Notes under the pieces: generated by a model
Told to the model about the DNA's origin: nothing
Seen by the model: the letters and a program-made list of their open reading frames with translations, nothing else
Databases searched by the model: none
Assembly: GCA_964635995.1 (NCBI GenBank)
Contig: CAZWRA010000016.1
Coordinates: 1 to 26,574, forward strand
Origin: JAGQLF01 sp964635995
Lineage (GTDB): Bacteria; Patescibacteriota; Dojkabacteria; J137
Reading direction: 5' to 3'
Length of the DNA stretch: 26,574 nt
Shown here: positions 7,086 through 15,470 of the stretch, piece after piece
Layout of the letters: the number at the start of each line of letters is the position of its first letter
How positions within the stretch are numbered: the stretch's first letter is position 1
Made by a program: the position numbers and the translations under genes

Positions 7086-8693
7086 CTACCTGGTCTGAAG
7101 ATCTCCATAAATAATATTTCCATTTACAGTGAAAGACATAGAGGCTGTTGAGGAAGCTGCAAAGCTACCTTCAAGAGTAACTTGTCTAATTACCTGTGTG
7201 CAAGATATCTCAGAGCTACTTAAAGAAGTAACACTTACGTTAATACTAACATTATTGTTATCTTTAACATTAATTAATTCTTTAGCTGAAGTACATCCAT
7301 CAGAAACTTGTCCTTGAATAATATATAACCATTTTCCTTGAGCATAGGCAGCATTTAGTGTCCATCCATTACTTTCTAATGTAACTACATCATCATCGCC
7401 CCCAGGTCTTGTTTGGCCATCAACTACTAGTTCTAGTTGAGTATCTATGTTTCCTTTGTAACTTCCCGTTAGAGTGAAAGGTACAAATGCTTGTGTACAA
7501 GCTGCAACAGTTTGTAAAGTTGTAAATCTTACAGTAGCTGTAATTTCGTTTAATTGACTAGCTACTCCACCAACACCAGTTAATTGTACAGATGCCTGTG
7601 TACAGCCATTTGGAACTTGACCTTCGACTTTATAATTCCATGTATCTGTTCCATCAAAAATTGAAGTCATCTTTACTCCATTTTTTTCAACTTCAAGTGT
7701 TTTTGTACCATCAACAGGTCTAGATTGACCATCAACTACTAGTTCTAATTGTGTATTAATGTTTCCAGTATAACTTCCAGTTAAAGTATATGGCATAAAT
7801 GCCTGAGTACATGCAACTAAAGTTTGTAGTGTTGTGTATCTAACAGAAGCTGTTACTTTGTTTCCTGCACCACTAGTACTTGTAGCATCTGTAATCTCAG
7901 CAGAAGCCTGAGTACAACCGTTAGGTACTTGTCCTTGAATTGTATAGTTCCAAGTATCAACACCATCAAAAATTGATGTCAATTTCACACCATTCTTCTC
8001 AACAACTAATGTTTTTGTCTCTCCAGCAGATACATCCTTTACTGTAAATGTCATAACTGCATTAATATCTGCATTTATTGTTCCAGTTTTTTCAATAGGA
8101 ACAATAACTTGTGTACAAGCAAGATCACTTCTTGTAACTGTAACTACTTCAACAATGACGTCAGCTGTCTTCTTATCTTCACTTACAGTAATTTTTTCTT
8201 TAGCTGATGTACAACCATTAGGAAGATTTCCAGTTATTGTATATTTCCAAGGACCTTGTCCAGAGTATATTGCTTCAAATTCAAAATTTTTAGAAGTTAG
8301 ATTAATAACTTTATCCTCGGGATTTGTTGATCCAGTTCCGCAAGATTCCGCATTATATCTTTTTGCAAAGTTTGCAAAATCTGGAAGCTGAACTTCACCG
8401 CTTTTATCATAGTCATTGTATCCACATGATTCTAAAACATCAGGCTCATTTGCTACCTGACATTCATCCCCATAAACTTTTGCGAAAGAAGCAAAATCTA
8501 CAAGAGTTAACTGACCATCTTTATTTGTATCCATAGGCCCGCATGCAAATATGATTACTGGATCTGTAACACCTACATCAGGTGTTCTATTCATTACGTT
8601 TTGTAATGAGACGATTCCTGCGATAATAACTACTAGTGCAAAAATATTATAAAAAAGAAGTTTCCTTGAAGTTAAATATCTCATAAAATGCAT
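7086..8693 (-). CDS. Anchored surface protein: two Cys-bracketed EF-hands plus four Cys-pair repeats
   Basis: 535 aa. A short basic N-terminus and membrane segment (about 14-31) anchor it. Two dockerin-like calcium loops follow: DTNKDGQLTLVDF (55-67) and DYDKSGEVQLPDF (94-106). Each is followed by FAxFAKxY and each lies between two cysteines (51/78 and 90/118). Then come four repeats of about 95 residues (about 130-221, 228-324, 331-427, 436-530). Each has W-x-Y-x-I-x-GQVPNGCT followed about 32 residues later by ACTQ and then a LTGS strand. The Cys pairs are 161/193, 260/295, 364/399 and 467/498. Repeats 2 and 3 are the most alike, pointing to recent duplication. The same repeat occurs in the protein starting at 26013. 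No catalytic motif is seen, so the role is probably structural or adhesive at the cell surface. ATG at 8684 is an alternative start. Confidence 0.8.
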   Translation of the reverse strand: MHFMRYLTSRKLLFYNIFALVVIIAGIVSLQNVMNRTPDVGVTDPVIIFACGPMDTNKDGQLTLVDFASFAKVYGDECQVANEPDVLESCGYNDYDKSGEVQLPDFANFAKRYNAESCGTGSTNPEDKVINLTSKNFEFEAIYSGQGPWKYTITGNLPNGCTSAKEKITVSEDKKTADVIVEVVTVTRSDLACTQVIVPIEKTGTINADINAVMTFTVKDVSAGETKTLVVEKNGVKLTSIFDGVDTWNYTIQGQVPNGCTQASAEITDATSTSGAGNKVTASVRYTTLQTLVACTQAFMPYTLTGSYTGNINTQLELVVDGQSRPVDGTKTLEVEKNGVKMTSIFDGTDTWNYKVEGQVPNGCTQASVQLTGVGGVASQLNEITATVRFTTLQTVAACTQAFVPFTLTGSYKGNIDTQLELVVDGQTRPGGDDDVVTLESNGWTLNAAYAQGKWLYIIQGQVSDGCTSAKELINVKDNNNVSINVSVTSLSSSEISCTQVIRQVTLEGSFAASSTASMSFTVNGNIIYGDLQTR

Positions 8694-8713
8694 TATTAAT
8701 ATAATCTGAAATT

Positions 8714-8742
8714 ATTATATATTGTAAGTTTAACGGTGACAA
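8714..8742 (-). promoter_or_regulatory. Strong sigma-70-type promoter for the EF-hand/repeat protein
   Basis: On the minus strand TTGTCA (8737-8742), exactly 17 bases, then a consensus TATAAT (8714-8719). The expected transcript start near 8707 leaves about 14 bases before the ATG at 8693. The gene begins a short transcript with no Shine-Dalgarno sequence. Confidence 0.7.
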
Positions 8743-8751
8743 ATAATAAAG

Positions 8752-9843
8752 TTGAAAGAAAGTAAGAAGGAACTAGGAAAAAAGATAAAAAACAATAAAG
8801 AAAACAATTATTTCCTTACTGTATTTGTAATTTTAGGAATTTATTTTTCTATTCTAATATTCTTTTCTGCTTATATTTTTTGGCCAAGACAATCTGAAAT
8901 TACCGAAAATGGAATCTCAACTAAACAATTTGATTTTAAATTTGTTGATGGAACTAAAGACGTAAGAATTGAAGAAGATTTTTTTCCTTTTTATAGAAAT
9001 ATATATTCATCAATTTATTCTAACGATCAGATAATCTTGAAGGAAGGTATTTTTACTGCAGTAAATGAAGAGTATATTTTACAAGTTAGAAGTATTCCTA
9101 AACGGTATGATCCGGAGACTATTAAACAACAGATTTTAGAAATATTAGGTAGTGATTCAGATAATTACGGAATATATTTTTATGATTTAACTAGAGATAT
9201 CGAAATTGGAATTAATCATGAAAAGATATTTCCTCCTATGAGTATATCTAAACTTCCTGTTGGTCTAATGATGATGAGAGAAATTGATAAAGGTAATTTC
9301 TCACTAGATAGTTTATATGAATTTTCTTACGATTCTGTAGCAGACCCAACTAATGTTTTAGATGCTTCATTTGTAGGAGTAAGCTTTTCAATCTCTGATT
9401 ATTTAAGATTCTTAATAATAGACAGTGACAACTCTTCAATTAGAAAGTTAGAAAATCTTATGGGTGGTTATTTAGTTTTAAATGAAAAAGTGAAAACTGA
9501 ACTTGGTGTAGAACATTTTTTTAGAGATCCTCATGATGCGACAGCTAAGGATGTTGGAAGAGTTTTAAGAGGATTATATAATCAAGAATACTTAAGCGCA
9601 GAGAATAATGCATATTTCATTAATCTTCTTCAAAATACACACTGGAGTCTTCAAGATGGAATTCCTGTAGGCTTTCCAGAACCTTATAAATCAAAAATAG
9701 CACATAAGACAGGACAAGGTTCTTCAGAACCTGGCTGTATATGGGAAGATGCTGCTTTAGTATTCGGAGAAAAATCCGGTTATATTTTAGTCATTCTTAA
9801 CGAAAAGATTGATATTCCTATCGCTAGATATAATATTCAATAA
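8752..9843 (+). CDS. Membrane-anchored serine beta-lactamase/PBP-like hydrolase
   Basis: 363 aa with an N-terminal membrane anchor (about 20-45), a spacer region, and a class A beta-lactamase/transpeptidase-like fold. The three active-site motifs are present: SISK (Ser164, Lys167), SDN (225-227) and HKTG (KTG 319-321). The omega loop is shortened and I find no Glu166-Asn170 pair (ExxxN); the stretch before the conserved RDPHDATAKD has none. A true beta-lactamase is therefore unlikely, and a peptidoglycan or peptide serine hydrolase is more plausible. The start is TTG, the only canonical start codon between the upstream in-frame TGA and the anchor. The frame ends with TAA at 9841, but the next ten codons in the same frame read ISYLIWNITQ, which resembles the C-terminal helix of this fold, so the original end may be 9876. 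Confidence 0.8.
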   Translation: MKESKKELGKKIKNNKENNYFLTVFVILGIYFSILIFFSAYIFWPRQSEITENGISTKQFDFKFVDGTKDVRIEEDFFPFYRNIYSSIYSNDQIILKEGIFTAVNEEYILQVRSIPKRYDPETIKQQILEILGSDSDNYGIYFYDLTRDIEIGINHEKIFPPMSISKLPVGLMMMREIDKGNFSLDSLYEFSYDSVADPTNVLDASFVGVSFSISDYLRFLIIDSDNSSIRKLENLMGGYLVLNEKVKTELGVEHFFRDPHDATAKDVGRVLRGLYNQEYLSAENNAYFINLLQNTHWSLQDGIPVGFPEPYKSKIAHKTGQGSSEPGCIWEDAALVFGEKSGYILVILNEKIDIPIARYNIQ

Positions 9844-9865
9844 ATATCTTATTTGATTTGGAATA

Positions 9866-11044
9866 TTACTCAGTAACTAAACATGATTTATTGTAAACTC
9901 TTGCAAATCTTGAGAAATCATTAAGATTAACTGTTCCATTTCCATCCATATCTACATATCCACAAACCATTGAATTCTTTGAACTTAAATTTTTATAAGT
10001 TCCTTCAATTGCAACTGTTTTATCTCCATCAGTAATTTTTGCTTCTTCTCCGAAATTGATCTTTACTGCCTTATTTGCATCAAGTACCTCAAGTACAATA
10101 ACTCCAAGGTTATCTTCTTCAATTATTTGAGTATTTTTAGCAGCACTTATACAGATATGGTCATTATCAATAATATAATTCGCATTCTCATATTCTTCAC
10201 AAGGTACAAATCCAACAAAACCTTGTCCTGGTTCAAAGTTCTTAATTAATGCATTCTCAAACTCGAGATCGAGATTTAGTGCAATACTACCTACTACTTC
10301 TTTTGGTGGAGTTAAAATAACAGAAATATTTCTTGCATTATCTATGTCAGTTTCTCCTTTTAAAAAAATCTCATCTGAGACAGCAATTTTTTCTCCATCA
10401 GAGTATTCAAGTGATACTTTGAAATCCTCAGCTACTTCAGAAAGCAAAGTTATATCTCCATCTATTTTTGCAAAATCAATAGTTAATATTGCAGTTCCAA
10501 AGTGATCAACAGTATCGAACATTCCATTCGTTCTACTTATTGCATAACATAATTTATCATCATCATAAGCAAGAGATTTTCCACTTACGCAAGTTCCAAG
10601 TAAAGGTAACCAGCTATCTCCAGCAGGTCCAACCAATGATGTAAACTCTGCATACTCTGAAATACTATCAGGTAGAGTAAGCTCAACTTCAACTCCGTTA
10701 TAATCAGTATAGTCTACATCAGAATCACCAATAGCAATTGCTAGTGGAGCTCCAGTTAAGTCAGATTCTCTAGGAGTTAATGTTATAGGTACAGATATTA
10801 AAAATTCAGATTCATTTGCAGGCTCGCATTTTTGATTAAAAACTTTTGCAAAATTAGCAAAATCATTAAGTTCAACTATGGTATCTCCATCACTATCAAG
10901 AGGTGGGCATATTTTAGAAAGGCTTGGTTGTGATACGCTTATATCAATCAATCTCCCTGGGTTAGTGTATTCAACTGCAGCAAGTATTATTAAAGCTAAG
11001 GCTATGAAGATCCAAATAATGAGAATAGGTTTTGTATGTTTCAT
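9866..11044 (-). CDS. Anchored surface protein with two cohesin-like beta domains and terminal EF-hands
   Basis: 392 aa from ATG 11044 (a TTG at 11074 would add ten residues). The order is a membrane anchor (about 5-25), a Cys-bracketed EF-hand (C46, loop DSDGDTIVELNDF, C73), two related beta-rich domains (about 80-230 and 235-350), and a C-terminal Cys-bracketed EF-hand (DMDGNGTVNLNDFSRFARVY followed by NKSC). Both beta domains start with a VxLTP strand, contain two cysteines separated by D-D-x-x-C or D-H-I-C, and have a late strand like GTAILTIDF or GVIVLEVL. This resembles cohesin/dockerin-type surface proteins by pattern only. The EF-hand module is the same as in the protein at 7086-8693, which suggests the two are parts of one surface assembly. 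Calcium binding is inferred from the loops. Confidence 0.75.
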   Translation of the reverse strand: MKHTKPILIIWIFIALALIILAAVEYTNPGRLIDISVSQPSLSKICPPLDSDGDTIVELNDFANFAKVFNQKCEPANESEFLISVPITLTPRESDLTGAPLAIAIGDSDVDYTDYNGVEVELTLPDSISEYAEFTSLVGPAGDSWLPLLGTCVSGKSLAYDDDKLCYAISRTNGMFDTVDHFGTAILTIDFAKIDGDITLLSEVAEDFKVSLEYSDGEKIAVSDEIFLKGETDIDNARNISVILTPPKEVVGSIALNLDLEFENALIKNFEPGQGFVGFVPCEEYENANYIIDNDHICISAAKNTQIIEEDNLGVIVLEVLDANKAVKINFGEEAKITDGDKTVAIEGTYKNLSSKNSMVCGYVDMDGNGTVNLNDFSRFARVYNKSCLVTE

Positions 11045-11070
11045 AAAGTATTTAATAGTAAAACTAATAT

Positions 11071-11100
11071 ACAATATTCTAGTTTTAGTACTACTGTCAA
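11071..11100 (-). promoter_or_regulatory. Promoter for the cohesin-like EF-hand protein
   Basis: On the minus strand a consensus TTGACA (11095-11100), 18 bases, then TATTGT (11071-11076). It lies just past the secY stop and overlaps an AT-rich imperfect inverted repeat (11059-11087) that may also weaken read-through from secY. Predicted start is about 20 bases before the ATG at 11044. Confidence 0.5.
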
Positions 11101-11103
11101 CTT

Positions 11104-12678
11104 TTATGAATACCTCTCGTAGCTTCTTGAAACTCTTAGAGAGTTGAATTGTCTTACTGTATCTAAAATTACACTTACAATAATTAGAATACTTGTTCCT
11201 CCTATTCCTGTAAGAATAAATAAATTTACACCACTAGAATATTCAATAATATTTCTAGCAATAAGTGGTAGAAGTGCTAAGAATGCTAAGAAAATTGCTC
11301 CTGCGAACCCTATTCTTCCTAAAACTGTAGCAATATATTTCTCAGTAGATTTTCCAGGTCTAATTCCAGGTATAAATGCTGAGCTTTTTTGTAAATTCTC
11401 TGCTGTGTCTGCAGGTTTAAGTGCAATAAATGCATAGAATACTCCGAATACAACTATTAATATAAAGAATACAATTGCATATAAAACATCATTATAATTT
11501 ACAACACCATCAACATTTGCAAATAAGAAACTGTTACTAAGACTGTCAATAAAATCACTAAATGCTCCACTATCAGAAGCAGATTGTCTAATAAACGGTA
11601 GTACTAATTGAGGTACTGATAATAATGCTGATGCAAAAATTATAGGTAAAACTCCTGTAATTGTTAGCTTAATTGGTAAGTGAGAATCTTGTGCAACAGG
11701 TGTTGTAGCAGCTCTTCTTGCATAGTGAATCTTAATTTTTCTTACAGATTCATTTACAAATACAATAATTACAATCAATAAAATCAATCCGAATATAACT
11801 TTAAATAGCGATACTAGTGTTGCATTAGTTAATACTGAAAAATCACCCTGGAAAACATTTTGTACAATCTGAGCTAAATTCAATTGTGAAAAATCCTGTG
11901 TTAATAGAGTTGGAAGTGAAGCTAGAATTCCTGTTGAAATCATAATAGAAGATCCATTTCCTAATCCATTCTCTGTTATTACTTCAGCTAACCACATTAA
12001 GAACATTGATCCAGCAGTTAGAATTAATGCCATAAAAATAATCTTTGTTACAGATGGCCAGTCTGAACCCATTGCATGAGGGATAAGAAAGTCTGGATTA
12101 TCTGTAATTGTTCCTATATCAGCACTAGATAAATCTCTTCTTGATAAGAATAGAAGATAAACAACTGAATAAAGGAAGGATAATGGTAAAGTCAAATATC
12201 TTGTAAATTGGTTTATCACTTGTTGACCTCTAGCTCCTTCTTTTGCAAGTTCTGCTAGTCTTGGAATAACTGGAGTTATTAACTGCATAATAATAGATGC
12301 ATTAATATAAGCAATAATTCCTAAACCTACTATACTTGGAGTTTCAAGAGTACTTCCTGTGAAAACAAGAAATAAATAATTTGCTTCAGATGCACTTGAG
12401 TTCTGGAAATATGCTTCATAAACTCTCATGTCTACACCAGGTAATGGAATAGAAGCTAAACCTCTGTAAATAATAACAATCAAAAGTGTAATAAGGATTT
12501 TTGTTAGAAGTGCTTTATTTGTAACAACTTCTCTAACAGCATCTGGTAATCTATTTAATGAGAAAAATCTACTTTTATTAACTGACTTTTTATTTTTTTT
12601 AGAAACACGATCAGCCCCTTTTGACTTAGAAATACTTTCGTCTTTAAATTGTTCGTAGTCTATCTTGTTTTGAATCAT
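11104..12678 (-). CDS. secY: Preprotein translocase channel subunit SecY
   Basis: 524 aa, ten-helix SecY channel that moves unfolded proteins across or into the inner membrane with SecE and SecA. Recognised by the first helix and plug region (RGLASIPLPGVD), NASIIMQLITPVIPRL, the SMFLMWLAEVITENGLGNG block, and the late FIPGIRPGKSTEKYI loop. The cytoplasmic N-terminus carries about 45 extra Lys/Ser-rich residues compared with typical SecY of about 430-440 aa. It is the last gene of the ribosomal operon. The usual followers (adk, map, infA, rpmJ, rpsM) do not follow here, and a surface-protein gene with its own promoter comes next. Confidence 0.96.
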   Translation of the reverse strand: MIQNKIDYEQFKDESISKSKGADRVSKKNKKSVNKSRFFSLNRLPDAVREVVTNKALLTKILITLLIVIIYRGLASIPLPGVDMRVYEAYFQNSSASEANYLFLVFTGSTLETPSIVGLGIIAYINASIIMQLITPVIPRLAELAKEGARGQQVINQFTRYLTLPLSFLYSVVYLLFLSRRDLSSADIGTITDNPDFLIPHAMGSDWPSVTKIIFMALILTAGSMFLMWLAEVITENGLGNGSSIMISTGILASLPTLLTQDFSQLNLAQIVQNVFQGDFSVLTNATLVSLFKVIFGLILLIVIIVFVNESVRKIKIHYARRAATTPVAQDSHLPIKLTITGVLPIIFASALLSVPQLVLPFIRQSASDSGAFSDFIDSLSNSFLFANVDGVVNYNDVLYAIVFFILIVVFGVFYAFIALKPADTAENLQKSSAFIPGIRPGKSTEKYIATVLGRIGFAGAIFLAFLALLPLIARNIIEYSSGVNLFILTGIGGTSILIIVSVILDTVRQFNSLRVSRSYERYS

Positions 12679-12713
12679 ACAAGGGAATTATAAGTAAGTA
12701 GATAAAATAATTG

Positions 12714-13196
12714 TTATTTATTCTCGACCTTACCTCCAGCTTTTTCAATAGCTTCTTTTGCAGTTTTAGAAACAGCAAGATTAACTAATGTTAAATCTTT
12801 ATCTATTTCTTTATCAAAAAGAACTTTTACTGCAACATCCTTATGAGTAAGGGGAGTTACAAGTCCTGTTTCTACCAATTTGTCAAAAGTAACCTCTTCT
12901 CCTTTTTTAAATGCCTCAGCTAATTGGCTTAGTTGTACTGCAACATTCTTTGTCTTTCTAATCTTGAATAATCTTGTTCTTGTTCTACTTCCTGAAACAT
13001 TTTTAAGTTTAGGTAATCTCTTTGAAAGTGGGTTTTGTCCTCCTTCAAATCCTGGTCGTGGTTTTCTATATCCAGATCTTGATTTCTGTCCTTTAGTTCC
13101 TCTCCCTGTAGTATGACCTCCTCTCTTAGAACCAATACCTCTACCTACTTGAATAGATTTTCTAGTTGTTTTTGGTGATGGTAAATTATTTATCAT
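12714..13196 (-). CDS. rplO: Ribosomal protein uL15
   Basis: 160 aa, a late-assembling large-subunit protein. The N-terminus has the expected basic glycine-rich stretch (GRGIGSKRGGHTTGRG, then PGFEGGQNPLSKRLPK), and the C-terminal globular part includes LVNLAVSKTAKEAIEKAGG. It starts one base after the rpsE stop. In most bacteria rpmD (uL30) sits between these two genes, and here there is no room for it. Thirty-five bases separate it from secY. Confidence 0.95.
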   Translation of the reverse strand: MINNLPSPKTTRKSIQVGRGIGSKRGGHTTGRGTKGQKSRSGYRKPRPGFEGGQNPLSKRLPKLKNVSGSRTRTRLFKIRKTKNVAVQLSQLAEAFKKGEEVTFDKLVETGLVTPLTHKDVAVKVLFDKEIDKDLTLVNLAVSKTAKEAIEKAGGKVENK

Positions 13197-13197
13197 T

Positions 13198-13782
13198 TTA
13201 ATTTCTACTTGCTCTTAAATTAGCTAAAGCTTCAATTGTTGCATAAGCATTTGAAATTTTATTATTAGTTCCCATTATTTTTCCAAGCATATCTTTAATT
13301 CCTGCCACTTCTGCTACAGCTCTCATAGAAGAACCTGCAACGATTCCAGTTCCTGGTGCAGCTGGTTTTAGCATCACTCTTGCAGCTCCAACCTTTTGTG
13401 TAATGTCATGAGGAATTGTATTTCCATTTAATGGAACATGGATTAAGTTTTTCTTTGCATTAGCAACAGCCTTTTCTTGAGCGCTTCTTACATCAGCTCC
13501 TTTACCGATTCCAACTCCAACTTTCCCTTCTCTATCACCAATAACAACAAATACACTTAATCTCATTCTTCTTCCTCCTTTAAACATTCTAGTTACTCTT
13601 CTAATGTTAATGATTTTTGTATCAAAACCTTCATCTTCACCGCCTCTTCTATTCTTCTTATCTCCTCTCTTTCTCTTTGGTCTAACTTTTGAAGTATTTT
13701 TTCTTAAATTACCTTGAGGCTGAGCTTTAGTGTCAGTTGCAACCTTTTCTTCTTTTTGTGTTACTTTTGTGTCTTCTGGCAT
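13198..13782 (-). CDS. rpsE: Ribosomal protein uS5
   Basis: 194 aa, a small-subunit protein involved in decoding accuracy and mRNA unwinding at the entry channel. The S5 core (RMRLSVFVVIGDREGKVGVG, then VMLKPAAPGTGIVAGSSMRA) is preceded by about 50 Lys/Arg/Gln-rich residues that most S5 proteins lack. It is eight bases after rplR and one base before rplO, with no Shine-Dalgarno sequence before the ATG. Confidence 0.96.
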   Translation of the reverse strand: MPEDTKVTQKEEKVATDTKAQPQGNLRKNTSKVRPKRKRGDKKNRRGGEDEGFDTKIINIRRVTRMFKGGRRMRLSVFVVIGDREGKVGVGIGKGADVRSAQEKAVANAKKNLIHVPLNGNTIPHDITQKVGAARVMLKPAAPGTGIVAGSSMRAVAEVAGIKDMLGKIMGTNNKISNAYATIEALANLRASRN

Positions 13783-13790
13783 ATTTATTA

Positions 13791-14150
13791 TTATAAGTTT
13801 AGACCTGCTTTTCTTAATCCTTCAGCAAGTGCTTTTACTCTACCATGATATTTGTATCCTGATCTGTCAAAAACAACTTTATCTACTTTTTTTGACATAG
13901 CTTGTTTACCTAATTCTTCCCCTACCATTTGAGCAATCTCTACTGGTTTTCCTTTTTTGTCTTTTAACTTAAAGTCTGAAAATGAAGCAATAGTTTTCAT
14001 TGTTTCATCATCAATAATTTGAGCGTAAATATGATTATTAGATCTTTGAACTGAAACTCTAGGTCGTTCAGAAGTACCTCTAATCTTATTTCTTTGTGAT
14101 CTTTTTCTTCTAGCAAATTGTTTTCTTTTTAAGTTAATGTTTAGGTTCAT
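13791..14150 (-). CDS. rplR: Ribosomal protein uL18
   Basis: 119 aa, normal length, a 5S rRNA-binding protein of the large-subunit central protuberance. Motifs are RPRVSVQRSNNHIYAQIIDD and the C-terminal FDRSGYKYHGRVKALAEGLR. The N-terminus is strongly basic (KRKQFARRKRSQR). It lies four bases after rplF and the ATG is preceded by AT-rich sequence without a ribosome binding site. Confidence 0.95.
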   Translation of the reverse strand: MNLNINLKRKQFARRKRSQRNKIRGTSERPRVSVQRSNNHIYAQIIDDETMKTIASFSDFKLKDKKGKPVEIAQMVGEELGKQAMSKKVDKVVFDRSGYKYHGRVKALAEGLRKAGLNL

Positions 14151-14154
14151 ATTT

Positions 14155-14712
14155 TTATGCTGCTACTGTTTTTGCTGATTTTCTCTTAATTACTTCATCA
14201 GCATATTTAATTCCTTTACCTTTGTAAGGTTCTGGTTTTCTAAATGATCTAATTTTTGCTGCAATTTCTCCAACTTTTTGTTTATCAGCTCCTTCTACTT
14301 TTACTTTTGTTTGTTCATCTGCTGAAATTGTTATTCCCTCTGGTGGAACTAATTCAATTTTGTGTGAGTATCCAACAGAAAAAACAATTTTATTTCCTTG
14401 CATTTCAGCTCTATAACCGATCCCAACAATTTCTAAATCTCTTGAGTATCCTTCTGTTACGCCTGTAATCATATTTTGAATTAATGATCTGTAAAGACCA
14501 TGGTTTGACTTTATTTGCTTAGATTCATTAGCTCTTGTTAATACTATTTCACCATCAGTAACTTCAATTTTAACTCCATGTCTTACAGATTCTGACAATG
14601 TTCCTTTTGGACCACTAACTTCAACTTCTTTATAGTTGAATTTTCCACCGTCCTTTACGTTTACTGTCACTCCTGCAGGAATTTGTATTGGCTGATTACC
14701 TATTCTACTCAT
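14155..14712 (-). CDS. rplF: Ribosomal protein uL6
   Basis: 185 aa, two-domain large-subunit protein near the factor-binding site. It begins SRIGNQPIQIPAGVTV and ends with the diagnostic EPYKGKGIKYADEVIKRK. Length is near the family's usual 178-180. It follows rpsH by five bases in the spc segment. Confidence 0.96.
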   Translation of the reverse strand: MSRIGNQPIQIPAGVTVNVKDGGKFNYKEVEVSGPKGTLSESVRHGVKIEVTDGEIVLTRANESKQIKSNHGLYRSLIQNMITGVTEGYSRDLEIVGIGYRAEMQGNKIVFSVGYSHKIELVPPEGITISADEQTKVKVEGADKQKVGEIAAKIRSFRKPEPYKGKGIKYADEVIKRKSAKTVAA

Positions 14713-14717
14713 CTTAA

Positions 14718-15110
14718 TTAATAAATCTCACAAATATACTCTCCTCCAACTTTTAGTTTAATTGCTTCATTTCCTGTCATTACACCCTTTGGAGTTGAAA
14801 AAATTGAAATTCCCATTCCGCTTTTAATTGGTTTAATTTCTCTATATCCTCTATATCTTCGAATTCCTGGCTTTGAGACTCTCTTTAATTCTCTAATAGT
14901 TGGCTCATCGTTTACGTATTTTAATTTAATCATGATTACGTCTTGAACATCACCTTTCACTACTTCATAGCTTTCTATAAAGTTTTCACTTTTTAAAATT
15001 TCTGCAATTGAAATCAACATTCTTGTTGCAGAAATTTCAACAGTTTCTTTTTTTCTTAATTGAGCATTTCTAATTCTTGCTAAGAAATCTCCTATTGGAT
15101 CGTTAACCAT
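14718..15110 (-). CDS. rpsH: Ribosomal protein uS8
   Basis: 130 aa, the central-domain 16S rRNA-binding protein of the small subunit, which in E. coli also represses the spc operon. It has the N-terminal DPIGDFLARIRNAQ and the C-terminal GMGISIFSTPKGVMTGNEA through GGEYICEIY. It lies 11 bases after rpsN. I see no clear S8-binding mimic in the mRNA, so autoregulation is not claimed. Confidence 0.96.
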   Translation of the reverse strand: MVNDPIGDFLARIRNAQLRKKETVEISATRMLISIAEILKSENFIESYEVVKGDVQDVIMIKLKYVNDEPTIRELKRVSKPGIRRYRGYREIKPIKSGMGISIFSTPKGVMTGNEAIKLKVGGEYICEIY

Positions 15111-15121
15111 AATTTATAAAT

Positions 15122-15391
15122 TTACCAACTAATTTTTTTAACACCAGGTAATTCCCCTCTAAGTGCGTGCTCTCTAAAAGCAATTCTACTCATCTTAAAT
15201 CTTCTGATATAACCTCTAGGTCTTCCTGTTACTGCACATCTATTTCTTAATCGTGTAGGCGATGCGTTTCTAGGTAACTTTCTTAGTCCCTCTACATCTC
15301 CTTCTTGAATTAGCTTAGATCGTCTTTCAGCGTATCTTTCAACTAATTCTGTTCGTTTTTTTTGTTTTGCAATTGCTGCTTTACTTGCCAT
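15122..15391 (-). CDS. rpsN: Ribosomal protein uS14, zinc-free long form
   Basis: 89 aa. It ends RFKMSRIAFREHALRGELPG and has LRNRCAVTGRPRGYIRR, in which only one of the four zinc cysteines of the short C+ form remains. It is therefore the long C- type that needs no zinc. It is the first gene after the only sizable gap (106 bases) inside the ribosomal operon, and that gap carries a consensus -10, so it may be transcribed partly from its own promoter. Confidence 0.95.
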   Translation of the reverse strand: MASKAAIAKQKKRTELVERYAERRSKLIQEGDVEGLRKLPRNASPTRLRNRCAVTGRPRGYIRRFKMSRIAFREHALRGELPGVKKISW

Positions 15392-15461
15392 ATTTTACTT
15401 TTTTGACTAAGCTTCTTGAAACCTAGTGCCTATAATCTAATACAATTAATTAACGCTTCCA

Positions 15462-15470
15462 ATTATATCA
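15462..15470 (-). promoter_or_regulatory. Internal promoter candidate before rpsN
   Basis: Minus strand TGATATAAT (TATAAT at 15462-15467 with an extended TGn), identical to the element before leuS. A weak -35 (TTAGAA) lies 17 bases upstream. It sits in the 106-base rplE-rpsN gap, which is exceptional in an operon whose other gaps are mostly 1-15 bases (none above 37 between ribosomal protein genes). Predicted leader is about 64 bases. Confidence 0.45.

Noticed and set aside
7400..8100. CRISPR-like or DNA repeat array
   Set aside because: The repetition is in-frame protein domain duplication of about 300 bases, not short repeats with spacers.
7129..8536. Plus-strand ORFs inside the repeat protein
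   Set aside because: They are antisense shadows of the repeats and lack their own promoters or plausible protein sequence.
475..9843. In-frame TAA codons read as an alternative genetic code
   Set aside because: TAA is the normal end of tuf, rplB, secY and many other intact genes, and TGA ends leuS. A reassigned stop would fuse these. Only two suspicious TAA are seen, so mutation or error is simpler.
8752..9843. Antibiotic-resistance beta-lactamase
   Set aside because: The omega-loop Glu/Asn pair is absent, so calling it a resistance enzyme is not supported.
11059..11087. Intrinsic terminator after secY
   Set aside because: The AT-rich imperfect hairpin has a bulge and no U-run, and it overlaps the next gene's promoter, so it is mentioned only there.
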